The notes beneath the pieces were generated by a model. That model did no database searches, had not been told where the DNA came from, and was given only the letters and a program-made list of their open reading frames with translations. Positions 1-9,289 of a DNA stretch of 64,000 bases are shown here, in pieces. Source of the DNA: Gordonia hirsuta DSM 44140 = NBRC 16056 (lineage in GTDB: Bacteria; Actinomycetota; Actinomycetes; Mycobacteriales; Mycobacteriaceae); assembly GCF_000333015.1 (NCBI RefSeq), contig NZ_BANT01000002.1:215702-279701 (forward strand). The letters are read 5' to 3'. The first letter of the stretch is position 1, and the number at the start of each line of letters is the position of its first letter. Both the position numbers and the translations under genes were made by a program.

Positions 1-68
1 GTGCGCGCGGGCGCGCTGTTGCCACTGGTCCTTGTTCAGCGGTGCGGTGGGGTGGGCCGGAGGGCTCA

Positions 69-1148
69 TCAGCTGAGCCGGTTGGTGGCGTCGCGCAGAT
101 CGCCGACAAAGGCTTCAGCCAGATCGGCCAGGGCGATGACGCCCAGCAGCGTCCCGTCGGCGTCGACCACACCGGCCAGGTGAGCGCGCACCCGGCGCAG
201 CAGGACGACGGCCTCGTCGAGCGGGGTGGCCGCCGCGATCCGCGGCAGCGGACGGATCTTGTCGCGGCCCAGGATGCTGTCCGAATCGAGGTTCTCGTCC
301 AGGATGTCGTCGAGGACGTCCTTCAGATGCAGGTAGCCGATGTAGGCGCCGTCCAGGCCGCGAACCGGGAAACGGGAGAAGCCCGTGTCGCGGACCGCGC
401 GCTCCACATCGCCGAGGCGGGGCCCCAGCCGGCCGGTGCCCCGGTCGACGGCGACGCGGACGGTGCGGACGTCGGCCAGCGGGATCATCAGTTCGGCGGC
501 GGTCCGTTGCACCGTCTCCAGGGCGCGCGTCAGCCGTTCGTGCTCTTCGGCGTCGAGCAGACCCAGTTCCCGCGATTCGGCGATCATATCGGCCAATTCG
601 GCCTCGGTCACCGTGGCGGCGACCTCGTCCTTGGGTTCGACACCGAACAGCCGCAGAATGCCGTTGGCCAGGGTGTTGTAGAACCAGATCACCGGGCGAA
701 CCAGCTTGATGAACAGCAGCTGCGCGGGGATCAGGAGCATAGCGGCTCGTTCGGGGCCGGCCAGGGCGATGTTCTTGGGAACCATCTCCCCGAGCAGGAT
801 GTGCAGGATCACCACCAGGCTCAGCGCCACCACGAACGAGATCGGATGCAGGAGGCCGTCGGGCACCTGGGCCCAGTGCAGCGGCTTCTCCAGCAGGTGG
901 GCGATGGCCGGTTCGCCAACACGGCCCAGCAGGATCGAGCAGATCGTGATGCCCAACTGGGAACCGGCGAGCATCAGCGACAGTTGTTCGCCGGCCTTGA
1001 TGACCGTGCGGGCCCGTTTCTTCCCGCTTTCCTCCAGGGCGACGAGCCGGTCGCGGCGGGCGGCGATGAGGGCGAATTCGGCACCGACGAAGAAGGCGTT
1101 GGCGGCCAGCAGCGCGATGGTCAGGGCCACACCCCACAGCTCACCCAT
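69..1148 (-). CDS. CNNM/CorC-HlyC family membrane protein with CBS domains (first of a pair)
   Basis: The 359-residue product has an N-terminal DUF21/CNNM transmembrane domain (about residues 1-180, several hydrophobic helices, starting MGELWGVALTIALLAANAFF). A CBS-pair region follows (about 200-335, with the FSRFPVRG and GYLHLKDVLDDIL motifs). Members of the family are called hemolysin-like or magnesium/cobalt efflux proteins; transport activity is inferred only from the family. The C-terminal CorC_HlyC domain is essentially absent, unlike in its neighbour. The ATG overlaps the end of the upstream paralogue by 8 bases, so the two are surely co-transcribed and translationally coupled. This matches the Rv1841c-Rv1842c pair downstream of guaB1 in Mtb. 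Confidence 0.88.
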   Translation of the reverse strand: MGELWGVALTIALLAANAFFVGAEFALIAARRDRLVALEESGKKRARTVIKAGEQLSLMLAGSQLGITICSILLGRVGEPAIAHLLEKPLHWAQVPDGLLHPISFVVALSLVVILHILLGEMVPKNIALAGPERAAMLLIPAQLLFIKLVRPVIWFYNTLANGILRLFGVEPKDEVAATVTEAELADMIAESRELGLLDAEEHERLTRALETVQRTAAELMIPLADVRTVRVAVDRGTGRLGPRLGDVERAVRDTGFSRFPVRGLDGAYIGYLHLKDVLDDILDENLDSDSILGRDKIRPLPRIAAATPLDEAVVLLRRVRAHLAGVVDADGTLLGVIALADLAEAFVGDLRDATNRLS

Positions 1149-2565
1149 GGTCGGCCTCCGGCTGCGGTGATCCGTTGCGGCCGCGGCGCGGGCGGCGGCC
1201 GGCGGACGGATCGGCGGTCGGGTCGATCGGTGTCAGCCAGACCGCGTCGACGCGGCGTCCGTCCATGGCCACCACGGTCGCCCGCCAGGCGGTCTCGGGG
1301 GCGGCATCGGGGTCGTGGATGCCCGGTCGCAGGGGCAGATCGACGATGTCGCCGACTTCCGGGATCTCGCCGAGCAGGTACATCACCTGGCCGCCGAGGG
1401 TCTCGTAGGCGCCCTCCGGGGCCAGATAGCCGATGGCGTCGGCCACCTCGTCGTTGCGCAACAGACCCGAGCAGCGGTAGCCGTTGCCGACCCGAGTGAC
1501 CTCCGACTCCTCGTCGTCGTGCTCGTCGGCGACATCGCCCAGGATCTCTTCGATCAGATCCTCGGAGGTGACGATTCCGGCGGTGCCGCCGTATTCGTCG
1601 ACCACCACGCAGATCTCCAGCCCGTCGGTCTTGATGCGATCCATCAGCGCATCGCCGTCCAGGCTGCCCGGGACGCGGGTCACCGGGCGGGCCAGGGACC
1701 GCAGTGAGGTGCCGGCCTGCGCCTGCGGCGGCACGGTGAACGACTGTTTGATGTGCACCACGCCCACGAGATTGTCCAGGTTGCCGTCCTCGACGATGAG
1801 GAATCGGGAGTGGCCGGTGGAGGAGGCCGCCGAGACCAGATCGCGGACGGTGTCGCCGGGTTCCAGGCAGCGCACCCGCACGCGCGGTGTCATCAGTTCG
1901 TCGGCGGTGAGTGAACCGAACCGCAACGACCGGTCGACCAGGGTGGCGGTGTCAGGATCCAGTGCCCCGCGCAGCGCCGAGTTGCGAACCAGGGCGGCCA
2001 GCTCGGCGCCGCTGCGGGCCGACCCGAGTTCCTCGGTCGGCTCCACGCCCAGGCGGCGGACCACGGCGTTGGCCGTCCCGTTGAGGCCGACGATCGCCGG
2101 CTTGAAGAGCGCTGAGAAGGCGATCATCAGACCGGAGGTGGCGCGCGCGACGGCCAGCGGCTTGGTGATGGCCAGGTTCTTCGGGAGCAGTTCGCCGATC
2201 ACCATCGACAGCGACGTCGCGATGATCAGTGCCAGCGCCAGGGAGATCCCGCCGGCGGCGGCCTCGGACAGGGGCAGATGCCGCAGCACCGGGTCGAGCA
2301 GCTGCGCCAGCACCGGTTCGGCCAGGTAGCCGGTGATCAGGGTGGTGATGGTGATACCCAATTGGGCGCCGGAGAGCTGAAACGACAGGGTGCGGTGTGC
2401 GCGGGCGACGCTGCGGGCACGGCGGTCGCCGCGACCGGCGACGTCGTTGTTGACCGTCGAGCGCTCCAGTGCGGTCAGCGAGAACTCGGAGGCCACGAAC
2501 AACGCGGTGCCCAGGGTCAAAGCCAGGAAGCCGGCCAGTTTGCCGATGATCAGGAGGATGTCCAC
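1141..2565 (-). CDS. CNNM/CorC-HlyC family membrane protein with CBS pair and C-terminal CorC domain
   Basis: A 474-residue product. I chose the GTG at 2565 (protein starts VDILLIIGKLAGF), because the frame upstream of it runs into the end of guaB1 and is not hydrophobic. The order is a DUF21 membrane domain (about 1-190), a CBS pair (about 215-340, with HSRFLIVEDGNLDNLVGVVH and DEYGGTAGIVTSEDLIEEIL) and a CorC_HlyC domain (about 360-440, with GGQVMYLLGEIPEVGD). The EYGGTAGIVTxEDLIEEI signature is diagnostic of the CorC/TlyC family. The gene starts about 10 bases after guaB1 stops and overlaps the next paralogue, giving a guaB1-CNNM-CNNM operon. The physiological substrate, perhaps Mg2+ or Co2+, is unknown. 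Confidence 0.88.
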   Translation of the reverse strand: MDILLIIGKLAGFLALTLGTALFVASEFSLTALERSTVNNDVAGRGDRRARSVARAHRTLSFQLSGAQLGITITTLITGYLAEPVLAQLLDPVLRHLPLSEAAAGGISLALALIIATSLSMVIGELLPKNLAITKPLAVARATSGLMIAFSALFKPAIVGLNGTANAVVRRLGVEPTEELGSARSGAELAALVRNSALRGALDPDTATLVDRSLRFGSLTADELMTPRVRVRCLEPGDTVRDLVSAASSTGHSRFLIVEDGNLDNLVGVVHIKQSFTVPPQAQAGTSLRSLARPVTRVPGSLDGDALMDRIKTDGLEICVVVDEYGGTAGIVTSEDLIEEILGDVADEHDDEESEVTRVGNGYRCSGLLRNDEVADAIGYLAPEGAYETLGGQVMYLLGEIPEVGDIVDLPLRPGIHDPDAAPETAWRATVVAMDGRRVDAVWLTPIDPTADPSAGRRPRRGRNGSPQPEADHG

Positions 2566-2575
2566 GACGGGCAGA

Positions 2576-4051
<1,476 letters not shown>

Positions 4052-4996
4052 TCAGGGGGCGAGCAGGCGGTTGAGCTCGGTGAGCCACGGCAGGGCGACA
4101 GCCAGGGTCGGTACGATCAGCAACGCCGCGGCCAGGGTGTACGCGGTCAGATTGAGGGTGCGCACCGCTTCGGCGGACGGCAGGAAACAGAGCCGGCGGA
4201 TCCGGTCGGCGGTGGTGGGGCCGCCGACGGCCATCGCTCCTCGCGGGGCGGTTGCATCGGCGCAGGCCAGCAGGGCCCGGCCGACGGCCGTCCGACCGGT
4301 GACGCGCACCGCCTGGTCATCGGCCAGCGCCTCGGCAAGCATGCGGACAGCCGCCAGCGCCGACTCCGACCGGACCCAGCGGGGGAAGGCGGCGTGCAGG
4401 GCGATGAAGGCCTCCAGCACCAGATCGTGCCGGGCGCGCAGGTGGGCACGCTCATGCTGGATCACCGCGGTCAACTGGTCGATGGTCAGACGGTCCACGA
4501 CGCCCTCGGACAGAACGACGCGCTGGCGCAGACCCGGCAGACAGTAGGCCATCGGGGCCTGGGTCTGCAGAATCCGGATATCGCTGCCGGCGGCGCGCCG
4601 CAGTCCGGCGTGGTCGAGCAGGTCGATCAGGGCGCGGTGACGGTGCCTGCGGGTCCGGGTGCGCACACCGATGGCCGCCACCGTGACGACGAGCCGGACG
4701 CCGATCACCAGGGTGGCCAAGAAAGCCAGAAGACAGGCCGACCAGGCGAACCAGCCCAGGCGGGTGAGCTGCGCGGCGGGAGTGAAGGTCAACGAGCCGT
4801 CGGGGGCGGTGCCCAGCAGATGGACGGCGACGGCAAGTCCGGTGCTGAATGCGGACAGGACGGCGGCCAGCGCCATCGACTGCCACAGCACCATGGCTGC
4901 CCGCGGGACGTAGAGAGGCCACTCGGCGCGAGCCAGAGCGGCAGGCAGCGGTCCGACCAAGGCAAGGGTGAGGACACCGAAGAGCAGTGCGGTCAT
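4052..4996 (-). CDS. M56 (BlaR1-like) membrane metallopeptidase
   Basis: The 314-residue membrane protein has hydrophobic helices near 1-20, 33-62, 80-110 and 270-300. It carries a zinc-metalloprotease motif HERAH at residues 181-185, preceded by the family sequence APMAYCLPGLRQRVVLSEG. M56 peptidases of the BlaR1/MecR1 type work with BlaI-type repressors such as the one encoded immediately upstream on the same strand. No penicillin-binding sensor domain is present, so the inducing signal is unknown; Mtb Rv1845c is the syntenic counterpart. A GAGGAC Shine-Dalgarno lies just before the ATG. Confidence 0.85.
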   Translation of the reverse strand: MTALLFGVLTLALVGPLPAALARAEWPLYVPRAAMVLWQSMALAAVLSAFSTGLAVAVHLLGTAPDGSLTFTPAAQLTRLGWFAWSACLLAFLATLVIGVRLVVTVAAIGVRTRTRRHRHRALIDLLDHAGLRRAAGSDIRILQTQAPMAYCLPGLRQRVVLSEGVVDRLTIDQLTAVIQHERAHLRARHDLVLEAFIALHAAFPRWVRSESALAAVRMLAEALADDQAVRVTGRTAVGRALLACADATAPRGAMAVGGPTTADRIRRLCFLPSAEAVRTLNLTAYTLAAALLIVPTLAVALPWLTELNRLLAP

Positions 4997-5142
4997 CGCG
5001 GGTCCTCGAAGGTCGTCGTGCTGCGGCCGGGTGGTCGATTACCAGAATAGGCGTGGACGCCAGAATAAGCATGCCGGCCGGTGCGGGATCTCCGGGTGTG
5101 GGTCATCGGACCGAGACCGAGGGGCCGCAGGCTGCCGGGATG

Positions 5143-5535
5143 TCAGTGCACAGCGCGTTCGGCGACTTCGAGATCGTCGAGGGCTGCGCGCAGTGCGGCG
5201 GCCTCATCGGCGTCGACCCGGCCGACGAACGAGACCAGTGCGGCGTGGCGCGAATCGGGTGCATCGGTGGCGTGGAGTGCGTCGACCATCAGGCTGGCGA
5301 CAAGATCCTCGCGCGGGCGGGTCGCGGTGTACCGGTGGGCGCGATCGTCGCGGATCTGGGTCACCAGGTCCTTCTTGGCCAGTCGCTGCAGCACCGTCAT
5401 CACGGTGGTGTACGCCAGAGATCGCGTCTTGGACAGCTCGGCATGGACCTGGCGGACGGTCTGCGGGGTCGGGGAGGCCCACAGCGCATCCATCACCGTG
5501 CGTTCCAACTCGCCCAAACCGTTCATCTTCTTCAT
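5143..5535 (-). CDS. blaI: BlaI/MecI/CopY family transcriptional repressor
   Basis: A 130-residue winged-helix repressor. I chose the ATG at 5535 (MKKMNGLGELE) because a GGGAG Shine-Dalgarno lies upstream; a GTG at 5553 would place that signal inside the gene. Helix-turn-helix features are visible in LGELERTVMDALW, TVRQVHAELSKTRSLAYTTV and MTVLQRLAKKDLV. The C-terminal half is the dimerisation and protease-cleavage domain. It is paired with the downstream M56 peptidase as in Mtb Rv1846c-Rv1845c, where the repressor responds to cell-wall stress and also controls ATP-synthase genes (family knowledge). I could not find a clear TACTACA-type operator upstream. Confidence 0.9.
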   Translation of the reverse strand: MKKMNGLGELERTVMDALWASPTPQTVRQVHAELSKTRSLAYTTVMTVLQRLAKKDLVTQIRDDRAHRYTATRPREDLVASLMVDALHATDAPDSRHAALVSFVGRVDADEAAALRAALDDLEVAERAVH

Positions 5536-5650
5536 ATTACGTCCGTCTCCCACACAGCTCTACTCGTCTTCTGCTGGTACAACGCCGAGTGTCGGGAGAA
5601 AGTTCCCGAACACCGGGTCGGCACCTTTGACCTGGCTCTTTTCGATGCAG

Positions 5651-5679
5651 TTGACACCGAGGTAAGGCTAGCCTACATT
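5651..5679 (+). promoter_or_regulatory. Strong sigma-A-type promoter overlapped by an IdeR/DtxR iron box
   Basis: TTGACA (5651-5656), a 17-base spacer and TACATT (5674-5679) make a near-ideal housekeeping promoter on the plus strand. The stretch 5658-5676 matches the IdeR/DtxR consensus TWAGGTWAGSCTWACCTWA at 15 of 19 positions by my manual alignment, and it covers the spacer and the -10 element. Iron-loaded IdeR bound here would block RNA polymerase, predicting transcription only when iron is scarce. No other sequence in the window fits this consensus as well. Confidence 0.8.
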
Positions 5680-5686
5680 ACTTCTC

Positions 5687-5783
5687 AGGGATCGAGCGAG
5701 TGTCCTGAGGGCTGCAGAGACCCCCGATCCTCACCGGCGACGACCTCCGGAACCAGCGTGGTTCCGGAGGTCGTCGCTGTTCT
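5687..5783 (+). ncRNA. mrsI: Predicted iron-regulated small RNA, positional counterpart of mycobacterial MrsI
   Basis: The promoter with an iron box predicts a start near A5687. A perfect 18-bp hairpin (arms 5737-5754 and 5760-5777, loop AGCGT) followed by TGTTCT would end a transcript of about 97 bases. The 5' part can fold as GGATCG (5689-5694) with CGATCC (5725-5730), exposing a loop of about 30 bases that could hold an antisense seed. No credible reading frame lies inside. In Mtb the IdeR-controlled iron-sparing sRNA MrsI (ncRv11846) lies between the same flanking genes, blaI and a thioesterase. The homology is inferred from position, promoter logic, length and terminator; I could not compare the RNA sequences. 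Confidence 0.7.
5737..5783 (+). terminator. Perfect 18-bp hairpin ending the predicted sRNA
   Basis: All 18 pairs between 5737-5754 and 5760-5777 are Watson-Crick, with a 5-base loop and a short U-containing tail (TGTTCT). It lies 50 bases upstream of the thioesterase start, so it separates the iron-box promoter from that gene. If it leaks, it could instead act as an attenuator of the thioesterase gene. Confidence 0.75.
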
Positions 5784-5833
5784 CCCCGAATACCTGGCAT
5801 CGCCGGGTCTGTGCCGTGTGGCACGCTGGCCCC

Positions 5834-6253
5834 ATGGCAACCAACGACGACGCGCCCGCCTACGACGGCGCAGGCCTGGACAAACTCCTCGGCAACACGG
5901 TGACCACGGCCACCGGCGACGGAGTGGAGGCGACCCTGACGATCACCCCCGACCACCATCAGCCGTTCGGCATCGTCCACGGCGGCGTCTACTGTGCAGT
6001 CGCCGAGAGTGCGGCGAGCATCAGCGGCTTCTGCTGGCTTCAGGAGCAGGGGATCGGGGGTGTGGCCGTGGGGGTCAACAACAGCACCGACTTCCTGCGG
6101 TCGATCAGCGAGGGGACCCTGCACATCAGCACCACCCCCGTGCACCGCGGACGCCGTCAGCAGCTGTGGCAGGTCGATATGAGGGACGAGCAGGGCCGAC
6201 TGATCGCCCAGTCACGGGTCCGCCTGCAGAACCTCGACGACCCCGGGAAATAA
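5834..6253 (+). CDS. PaaI/hotdog-fold acyl-CoA thioesterase
   Basis: A 139-residue product with the single hotdog domain of the PaaI (4HBT) type. The HGGVYCAVAESAAS motif (HGG near residue 50, acidic residue in the following helix) is the family's catalytic and CoA-binding signature, and GVAVGVNNSTDFLRSI is the second conserved strand. ATG 5834 was chosen because the codons upstream run into the sRNA region. No Shine-Dalgarno is evident, and the promoter is not obvious unless the iron-box transcript reads through. The syntenic Mtb gene is Rv1847. Substrate is unknown; small acyl or aromatic acyl-CoA is typical of the family. Confidence 0.88.
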   Translation: MATNDDAPAYDGAGLDKLLGNTVTTATGDGVEATLTITPDHHQPFGIVHGGVYCAVAESAASISGFCWLQEQGIGGVAVGVNNSTDFLRSISEGTLHISTTPVHRGRRQQLWQVDMRDEQGRLIAQSRVRLQNLDDPGK

Positions 6254-6273
6254 GCATCCGCACGGCTGCCTAG

Positions 6274-6410
6274 TCGGCGTGTCGCGACGCTCCTGCGCAT
6301 GTCGCTGCCCGTCCGGGTTCGCGACATGTCCGAACAGGCCGCGACACGCCGAAGGAGCAGCGCCGAGGCCGCGACACGCCGAGGGATCCACGCCGAACCG
6401 GTGTGGATCC
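6274..6410. repeat. Cluster of a 13-base repeat and a terminator-like hairpin between convergent genes
   Basis: TCGGCGTGTCGCG at 6274-6286 recurs in inverted orientation at 6340-6352 and 6370-6382, with a degenerate copy around 6320-6333. A separate 8-bp hairpin (GGATCCAC at 6384-6391 with GTGGATCC at 6403-6410) follows. The inverted copies can pair into alternative stems. The position between the 3' ends of the thioesterase gene and ndh suggests bidirectional transcription termination, or a small intergenic repeat family. Confidence 0.6.
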
Positions 6411-6431
6411 GTAGCGATGGAACGGCCGTCG

Positions 6432-7955
6432 TCAGACCTCCTTGGCGACCTGTTCAGCCAGCTTTGCGTCCGGGGAATCGGCAGCCTTTTCCACCGCGTC
6501 GTCCGCCTTCGCCGCAGCGTCGTCGGCCTGCTGGGTGCGCTTGCCGCGCTTGGCGTCCCGGAGTTCCTGCCGCTGCGCCTCGGCCAGGCGCAGGCGCTCG
6601 AGGTAGCTGAGTTCCTTCAGTGCGGACCGGGCGTACACCTGCTGCTCGGTGATCGCCAGCTGGCTGCGCCCGCGAGTGGAGAAGGCGAAGAACCAGTTGA
6701 TCAGCGTATTGAGGCGGTTGCGGTAACCGACCAGATACACCAGGTGCAGGGCCAGCCAGCCGAGCCAGGCGAAGTAGCCCTCGGTTTCGAACTTCTTCTT
6801 GGTGCCCGGGATCGGGACCTGCATCACGGCACTGAACCGTGACACCGTCGCCATCGACCCCTTGTCGAAGTAGCTGAACGGCTTGCGCTGATCGGGTGTC
6901 TGGCCGTGCTTCATCTCGGCCTTGATGGCGTCAGCGGCGTAACGACCGCCCTGGATCGCTCCCTGGGCCACACCCGGGACCCCGTCGACGGCCATCATGT
7001 CACCGACCACGAACAGGTTGGGATAGCCGGGCACCGCCAGGTCGGGTCCGACCTTGACGCGGCCGGCACGGTCGAGTTCGACCCCGGTCTTCTCCCGGAG
7101 AACCTCGCCCAGGCCGCTGGCCTGAACGCCGGCGGACCACACTTTGCACTGGCTCTCGATGCGGCGCTGGGTGCCGTCCTTGTCGCGCACCACCAGGCCG
7201 TCGTAGTCGAGGTCGACGACCATCGCGTCGAGCTGGATCTCCACGCCGAGCTTCTCCAGGCGCTTAGTGGCCTTGGCGCCCAGCTTCGGGCCGAACGGGG
7301 CCAGGACGGCCGGAGCGGCGTCGAGCAGGATCACCCGCGCTTTGGTCGGGTCGATGTTCCGGAACGCGCCCCGGAGGGTCTTGTCGCTCATCTCGGCGAT
7401 CTGTCCGGCCATTTCCACACCGGTGGGGCCGGCGCCGACCACCACGAACGTGAGGAGCTTCTCCTGTTCGGCAGGGTCGTGCGACAGTTCGGCCTGCTCG
7501 AAGGCACCCAGGATGCGGCCGCGCAGTTCCAGAGCGTGGTCGATGGTCTTCATACCGGGCGCATACTCGGCGAAGTGATCGTTGCCGAAATACGACTGGT
7601 CGGCACCGGCGGCGATGATCAGATCGTCGTAGGGCGTATCGGTGACCCGCTCGAGCAGCTGAGAACGGACCACCTGCTTGTCGACGTCGATATCGAAGAC
7701 CTCACCGAGAAGCACGCGGGTGTTCTTCTGCTTCTCCAGCACCACGCGCGTGGCGGGGGCGATCTCACCTTCGGCGATGATCCCGGTCGCCAGCTGATAC
7801 AGCATCGGCTGGAAGAGGTGATTGTTCGTCTTGGCGATCAGCGTCACATCGACGTTCGCCCTCTTCAGGCGCTGCGCGGCGAACAGCCCGCCGAAACCCG
7901 AACCGATGATGACGACCTGTCGACGGCGTGGCTGGTCGGTGCGGGTGACGGTCAT
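6432..7955 (-). CDS. ndh: Type II NADH:quinone oxidoreductase
   Basis: A 507-residue flavoprotein that oxidises NADH and reduces menaquinone at the inner face of the membrane without pumping protons. The FAD-binding GSGFGG is at residues 18-23 and the NAD-binding GAGPTG at 174-179. The C-terminal FAD motif (NLFVVGDMMAV) and amphipathic membrane-anchoring segments near 400-450 are also present. The start at 7955 is set by an AGGAGAG Shine-Dalgarno; the open frame upstream is arginine-rich noise. The C-terminal 50 residues are charged and Ala/Lys-rich, which is common in actinobacterial NDH-2. Mtb Rv1854c is the counterpart. Confidence 0.95.
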   Translation of the reverse strand: MTVTRTDQPRRRQVVIIGSGFGGLFAAQRLKRANVDVTLIAKTNNHLFQPMLYQLATGIIAEGEIAPATRVVLEKQKNTRVLLGEVFDIDVDKQVVRSQLLERVTDTPYDDLIIAAGADQSYFGNDHFAEYAPGMKTIDHALELRGRILGAFEQAELSHDPAEQEKLLTFVVVGAGPTGVEMAGQIAEMSDKTLRGAFRNIDPTKARVILLDAAPAVLAPFGPKLGAKATKRLEKLGVEIQLDAMVVDLDYDGLVVRDKDGTQRRIESQCKVWSAGVQASGLGEVLREKTGVELDRAGRVKVGPDLAVPGYPNLFVVGDMMAVDGVPGVAQGAIQGGRYAADAIKAEMKHGQTPDQRKPFSYFDKGSMATVSRFSAVMQVPIPGTKKKFETEGYFAWLGWLALHLVYLVGYRNRLNTLINWFFAFSTRGRSQLAITEQQVYARSALKELSYLERLRLAEAQRQELRDAKRGKRTQQADDAAAKADDAVEKAADSPDAKLAEQVAKEV

Positions 7956-8047
7956 CGGGGGACTCTCCTGTCGCGGGGGTGGGCTGTGCGAGCGTGCTGA
8001 CCTTCGCCGGGTAGGCGGGGTCCTCCAAATACGGTAGCGCGTGTGGG

Positions 8048-8680
8048 TCAGGCAGTCATGCCGGACGTGGAAGCAGATCCTGCCGTCTTGATCACCCGGC
8101 CGCCGCGGCCGCGCCCGGCATACCACTGTTCGCGCAGCAGTTCGTACTCGACGCTCGCCCCCGGACCGGCCAGCGCGGCCGGATCGCTGTCGGCGGCCAG
8201 CCGCATCCCCAGCGCCTCCATCACCCGCCGGGAGGCCAGATGATCGACGTCGGTGCCGGCGAAGATACGACGGACCGGGCTCGAGGTGAACATGACCGCG
8301 ACCAGCGCCGCCGAGGCTTCCCGGGCCAAGCCCCGTCCCCAGGCGGCACGACGCAACCGGTAGCTCAGCTCCAGCTCACCGGAACGGCTGTGCCGAGGTG
8401 TCCGCAGCTGGACCCAGCCGGTGAACGCCGATTCGCCGGGGTCGGCCTGGGCGCCGGTCGCCGCGGTGTCGAAAAGCACCCACATTCCCGTGCCGTATTC
8501 GCGCTGTTGCGCCTGCATCCGGGGGATCACCGAATCGGTGATGACCGCGGGAGGCGTGGCCGGCCCGCCGCTGACGAAGCGCATCACTTCCGGATCGGAG
8601 TCGAGATCGACCAGCAACCCGGCATCACCGGCCTCGACCGGGCGCAGGCGGAGCCGGGCAGTGTTCAGCAGCACCTGCAT
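8048..8680 (-). CDS. GNAT family N-acetyltransferase (RimJ-like)
   Basis: A 210-residue product (ATG 8680; a GTG at 8683 is also possible). It starts with the RimJ/RimL-type strand LNTARLRLRPVEAGDAGLLVDL and contains RAAWGRGLAREASAALV, the R/Q-x-x-G-x-G/A acetyl-CoA pyrophosphate loop, then DVDHLASRRVMEALGM. Such enzymes acetylate protein N-termini, antibiotics or small amines; the substrate cannot be told from sequence. It lies 92 bases upstream of ndh on the same strand and probably has its own promoter. Confidence 0.85.
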   Translation of the reverse strand: MQVLLNTARLRLRPVEAGDAGLLVDLDSDPEVMRFVSGGPATPPAVITDSVIPRMQAQQREYGTGMWVLFDTAATGAQADPGESAFTGWVQLRTPRHSRSGELELSYRLRRAAWGRGLAREASAALVAVMFTSSPVRRIFAGTDVDHLASRRVMEALGMRLAADSDPAALAGPGASVEYELLREQWYAGRGRGGRVIKTAGSASTSGMTA

Positions 8681-8734
8681 CACTGTAATGAGGCGATGGC
8701 GCCTTCGCAGGGACCTTGGGCTAGCGTGCTGAAC

Positions 8735-9184
8735 GTGTCACGAAATCACGATCACCTCGGCCCCACCGTCGTAGAAGTCGCCCTCCGCTGGGGTGATATG
8801 GACCTGCTCGGCCACATCAACAACGTACAGATCGCGCGGCTGTTCGAGGAGGCGCGGGTGCGGGCGATGAACGCCTGGTTCGGCGATCGGCGCCAAGGCG
8901 GCATGGGTCTGGTGGTGGCCCATCAGGAGATCGAGTTCACCGCTTCGCTGATGTACTCGGTCGAACCTGCTCGCTGTGAGGTCGTCGTTTCGCGGATCGG
9001 CGGAAAGTCGTTCGATTTCGCCTGCCGGTTGATCGATGCGCAGGGTGTGACCTGTGCCCTCAACGAGACCACCGTGACAGCGATCGACCTGGGGGCCGGT
9101 CGGGCGATGGAGCTCCCCGCGGAGTTGCGCGAAATGCTGCAGGCCCGCCAGGGCGAGCCCGCCCCGTTCCGCCGCCGACGCTGA
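8735..9184 (+). CDS. Acyl-CoA thioesterase, hotdog fold (4HBT/YbgC-like)
   Basis: A 149-residue single-hotdog protein. RWGDMDLLGHINNVQIARLFEEAR is the classic 4-hydroxybenzoyl-CoA-thioesterase motif, with the Asp/His/Asn cluster in WGDMDLLGHINN. A TAGCGT -10 element (8722-8727) lies 7 bases before the GTG at 8735 and no Shine-Dalgarno is present, so I predict a leaderless start there; GTG 8726 is in frame but inside the promoter. The acyl substrate is unknown. It is transcribed divergently from the acetyltransferase gene. Confidence 0.85.
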   Translation: MSRNHDHLGPTVVEVALRWGDMDLLGHINNVQIARLFEEARVRAMNAWFGDRRQGGMGLVVAHQEIEFTASLMYSVEPARCEVVVSRIGGKSFDFACRLIDAQGVTCALNETTVTAIDLGAGRAMELPAELREMLQARQGEPAPFRRRR

Positions 9185-9289
9185 GGGCGGTACCGGGGCG
9201 CGGGATCGCGGCCATGTGCCCGGCGTTGTCGGAGGCCGGGCCTATGCTCGGCCAGTGAGAGATCGGCGAGGGGAGAGGCGGGTGCGCAC

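Noticed and set aside
1..68. A gene or regulatory element before the first CNNM gene's stop
   Set aside because: The 68 bases hold only an open frame without a motif; too little sequence to call.
5536..5640. A BlaI operator (TACTACA/TGTAGTA type) upstream of blaI
   Set aside because: No inverted repeat with enough similarity could be found; self-regulation remains possible but unseen.
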